Origin: SCGC-AAA471-B05 sp032249055 | Lineage (GTDB): Archaea; Thermoproteota; Thermoprotei; Gearchaeales; Gearchaeaceae | Assembly (NCBI GenBank): GCA_032249055.1 | Contig: JAVVGP010000055.1 | Span: forward strand, 1 to 6,339 | Direction: 5' to 3' | DNA: 6,339 nucleotides | In this document: positions 5,636 through 6,339 of the stretch, one piece after another | How positions within the stretch are numbered: position 1 is the stretch's first letter | Layout: each line of letters opens with the position of its first letter | Notes under the pieces: model-generated | The model's database searches: none | What the model saw: the letters and a program-made list of their open reading frames with translations, nothing else | Told to the model about the DNA's origin: nothing | Translations under genes and position numbers: made by a program

Positions 5636-5785
5636 ATGGTAACAGCCTATTGTGTAAAGTGTAAGAAAAGCGTAGAAGTAAAGAACCCACAAGAAGTAAC
5701 CTTAAAGAACAATAGGAAGGCAGTTAAAGGAACCTGTCCAAGCTGCGGAGGAACAGTATTTAGAATAGGAGCTTTAAAGAAGTAA
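5636..5785 (+). CDS. DUF5679-type zinc-ribbon mini-protein
   Basis: This 49-residue protein matches the small archaeal DUF5679 family, found widely in crenarchaea. It starts MVTAYCVKC and has two Cys-x2-Cys knuckles, Cys6/Cys9 and Cys34/Cys37 (CPSCGGT), separated by a basic segment that includes EVTLKNNRKAVKGT, the family's most recognisable part. It should fold as a single zinc ribbon; the molecular role is not known to me, and a nucleic-acid or ribosome-associated function is only a guess. There is no in-frame start further upstream. Unlike its neighbours, it prefers AAG for lysine (7 of 9) and uses C-ending codons such as GCC, AAC, ACC, AGC and TGC. Its GC is about 38 per cent. Together with the strong TATA box this suggests high expression. 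It is a single-gene unit, convergent with the DUF2258 paralogue 24 bases away. Confidence 0.88.
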   Translation: MVTAYCVKCKKSVEVKNPQEVTLKNNRKAVKGTCPSCGGTVFRIGALKK

Positions 5786-5791
5786 GATAAT

Positions 5792-5817
5792 TAAATAAAA
5801 TAAATTTTTTTATTTTT
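5792..5817. terminator. Two-way T-rich terminator between convergent genes
   Basis: On the plus strand, seven T residues, an A and five T residues (5805-5817) follow the DUF5679 stop; on the minus strand, TTTATTTTATTTAA-like sequence (5803-5790) follows the DUF2258 stop at 5810. Archaeal polymerase stops on T-rich tracts without needing a hairpin. The plus-strand tract runs into the last codons of the minus-strand gene. Confidence 0.5.
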
Positions 5818-6160
5818 GTGTTTGTTTGAATTCCTCTACTCTCTTTTTTGTAGCTTCATCTACTTTTCCTTGATCTTCTCTTCTAAACCATTCTATTTTT
5901 AGGCTATCATAATTCCATACTATTTTGCCATTCACTATTTCATAATCTATAATTATTCTTACCATATCTCCTTTATCACATTTCAATTCTTCAACAAGTA
6001 TCTTGTATAATAATTGATTTAATATAGCAGATGCGTAAGCTACATCTTCTGTCTTTATTATTCCTTGGTTTACATTTTCCTTAGTTAATGCAAACAATGT
6101 TCTTCTTACTTTATCTGCATATGCTCCTGCTATGACTCCTCCAGTATTTAAAGTTGGCAT
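5810..6160 (-). CDS. DUF2258-type archaeal protein without zipper (paralogue B)
   Basis: This 116-residue protein is a paralogue of the one encoded at 3953-4447. Shared blocks are TGxxIAxxYADKxRR (6-20 here, 34-48 there), DVA, LNxxLYxILV and K-x-D-x-VRI near the middle. It lacks the charged N-terminal helix and the C-terminal leucine zipper of the longer copy. It has instead a five-residue insertion before the LN block and a short charged tail (GKVDEATKKRVEEFKQTQK). The start at ATG 6160 puts the conserved block at the extreme N-terminus and agrees with a TATA-like box about 25 bases upstream. Without the zipper it may be a monomer, or it may pair with the longer paralogue; both ideas are inference. 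If the family is related to ThermoDBP, it would be a cytoplasmic nucleic-acid-binding protein. It follows the PLP-enzyme gene by 42 bases on the same strand, so readthrough is also possible. Confidence 0.8.
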   Translation of the reverse strand: MPTLNTGGVIAGAYADKVRRTLFALTKENVNQGIIKTEDVAYASAILNQLLYKILVEELKCDKGDMVRIIIDYEIVNGKIVWNYDSLKIEWFRREDQGKVDEATKKRVEEFKQTQK

Positions 6161-6178
6161 AAATATAAAAATATTATC

Positions 6179-6189
6179 TTATAAAAAGA
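6179..6189 (-). promoter_or_regulatory. TATA-like box for DUF2258 paralogue B
   Basis: On the minus strand this reads CTTTTTATAAG, centred about 24 bases upstream of ATG 6160. It lies in the 42-base gap behind the PLP-enzyme gene and would give a leaderless transcript. The geometry is the same as for the other paralogue, which also sits about 45 bases behind an upstream gene with a TATA-like box in the gap. Confidence 0.45.
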
Positions 6190-6202
6190 TAAATACTTAT
6201 CG

Positions 6203-6339
6203 TTAAATTATTTTAAGTCTTTTTCCGCACTTTTCAAGTGCATTAAGAGCAAAATCTAAATCTTCTTTAGTATGATTTGCATTGACAATTGTTCTAATTC
6301 TTGCAGTTTTTCTTGGAACCATAGGATAAAATATTGGAA
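6203..6339 (-). CDS. C-terminal end of glycine C-acetyltransferase / AONS-type PLP enzyme (partial)
   Basis: Only the last 44 codons and the TAA (6205-6203) are inside the window; the gene continues past the right edge. The visible peptide, from PIFYPMVPRKTARIR through NANHTKEDLDFALNALEK to GKRLKII, matches the C-terminus of the alpha-oxoamine synthase family: glycine C-acetyltransferase (2-amino-3-ketobutyrate CoA ligase, Kbl) and 8-amino-7-oxononanoate synthase (BioF). The second Arg of the ARIR motif sits where these PLP enzymes bind the amino-acid carboxylate, and HTKEDLD is the usual start of the closing helix. In archaea lacking biotin synthesis, the glycine/threonine-degradation role is the more likely one, but the fragment cannot separate the two. 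Confidence 0.75.
   Translation of the reverse strand, partial: PIFYPMVPRKTARIRTIVNANHTKEDLDFALNALEKCGKRLKII

Noticed and set aside
1..6339. A CRISPR, toxin-antitoxin, restriction or transposon-based system
   Set aside because: I found no regularly spaced repeats, no nuclease/methylase or transposase motifs and no terminal inverted repeats; the genes are mostly recognisable housekeeping, stress and metabolic families.

Overview
The window looks like chromosomal DNA from an AT-rich, probably aerobic and thermophilic archaeon of the Thermoproteota (Crenarchaeota). The reasons are: gene families typical of that group (a 49-residue DUF5679 zinc-ribbon protein and two DUF2258-type proteins), TATA-like boxes about 25 bases upstream of start codons with almost no 5' leader, T-rich ends instead of hairpin terminators, and a clearly archaeal flavour to the MetE and PQQ-dehydrogenase proteins. 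A low-GC relative of Caldisphaera or other Acidilobales/Sulfolobales would fit, but the genus is a guess. No tRNA, rRNA, CRISPR array, transposon or integrase is visible.

Left part, plus strand (1-3956): the 3' part of an OsmC-like peroxiredoxin gene overlaps by one base an Fpg/Nei-type DNA glycosylase, so oxidant removal and oxidised-base repair are translationally linked. A tryptophan- and cysteine-containing protein of unknown function follows, with its own promoter. Next is a core-type cobalamin-independent methionine synthase (MetE family). Its 3' end overlaps a membrane-anchored or exported PQQ-type aldose dehydrogenase.

Middle, minus strand (3953-5368): a DUF2258-type protein with a C-terminal leucine zipper converges on the dehydrogenase gene, and the two stop codons share one TTAA. 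Upstream of it on the same strand is a metallo-beta-lactamase-fold hydrolase resembling AHL lactonases. A 267-base divergent intergenic region (5369-5635) follows. It has several inverted repeats, including one 12-base promoter-like element present once on each strand and pointing outward.

Right part (5636-6339): the DUF5679 mini-gene is on the plus strand, with a strong TATA box and codon use suggesting high expression. It converges on a second, zipper-less DUF2258 paralogue on the minus strand. The last feature is the C-terminal end of a glycine C-acetyltransferase/AONS-type PLP enzyme, cut by the window edge.

Most of the window is ordinary core and accessory metabolism, and I do not see a defence island or a new multi-gene system. 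The points most worth a second look are the paired DUF2258 paralogues with a possible link to ThermoDBP-type nucleic-acid binding, the glycosylase lacking the usual N-terminal proline, the lactonase with a changed active-site residue, and the repeat-rich divergent promoter region.
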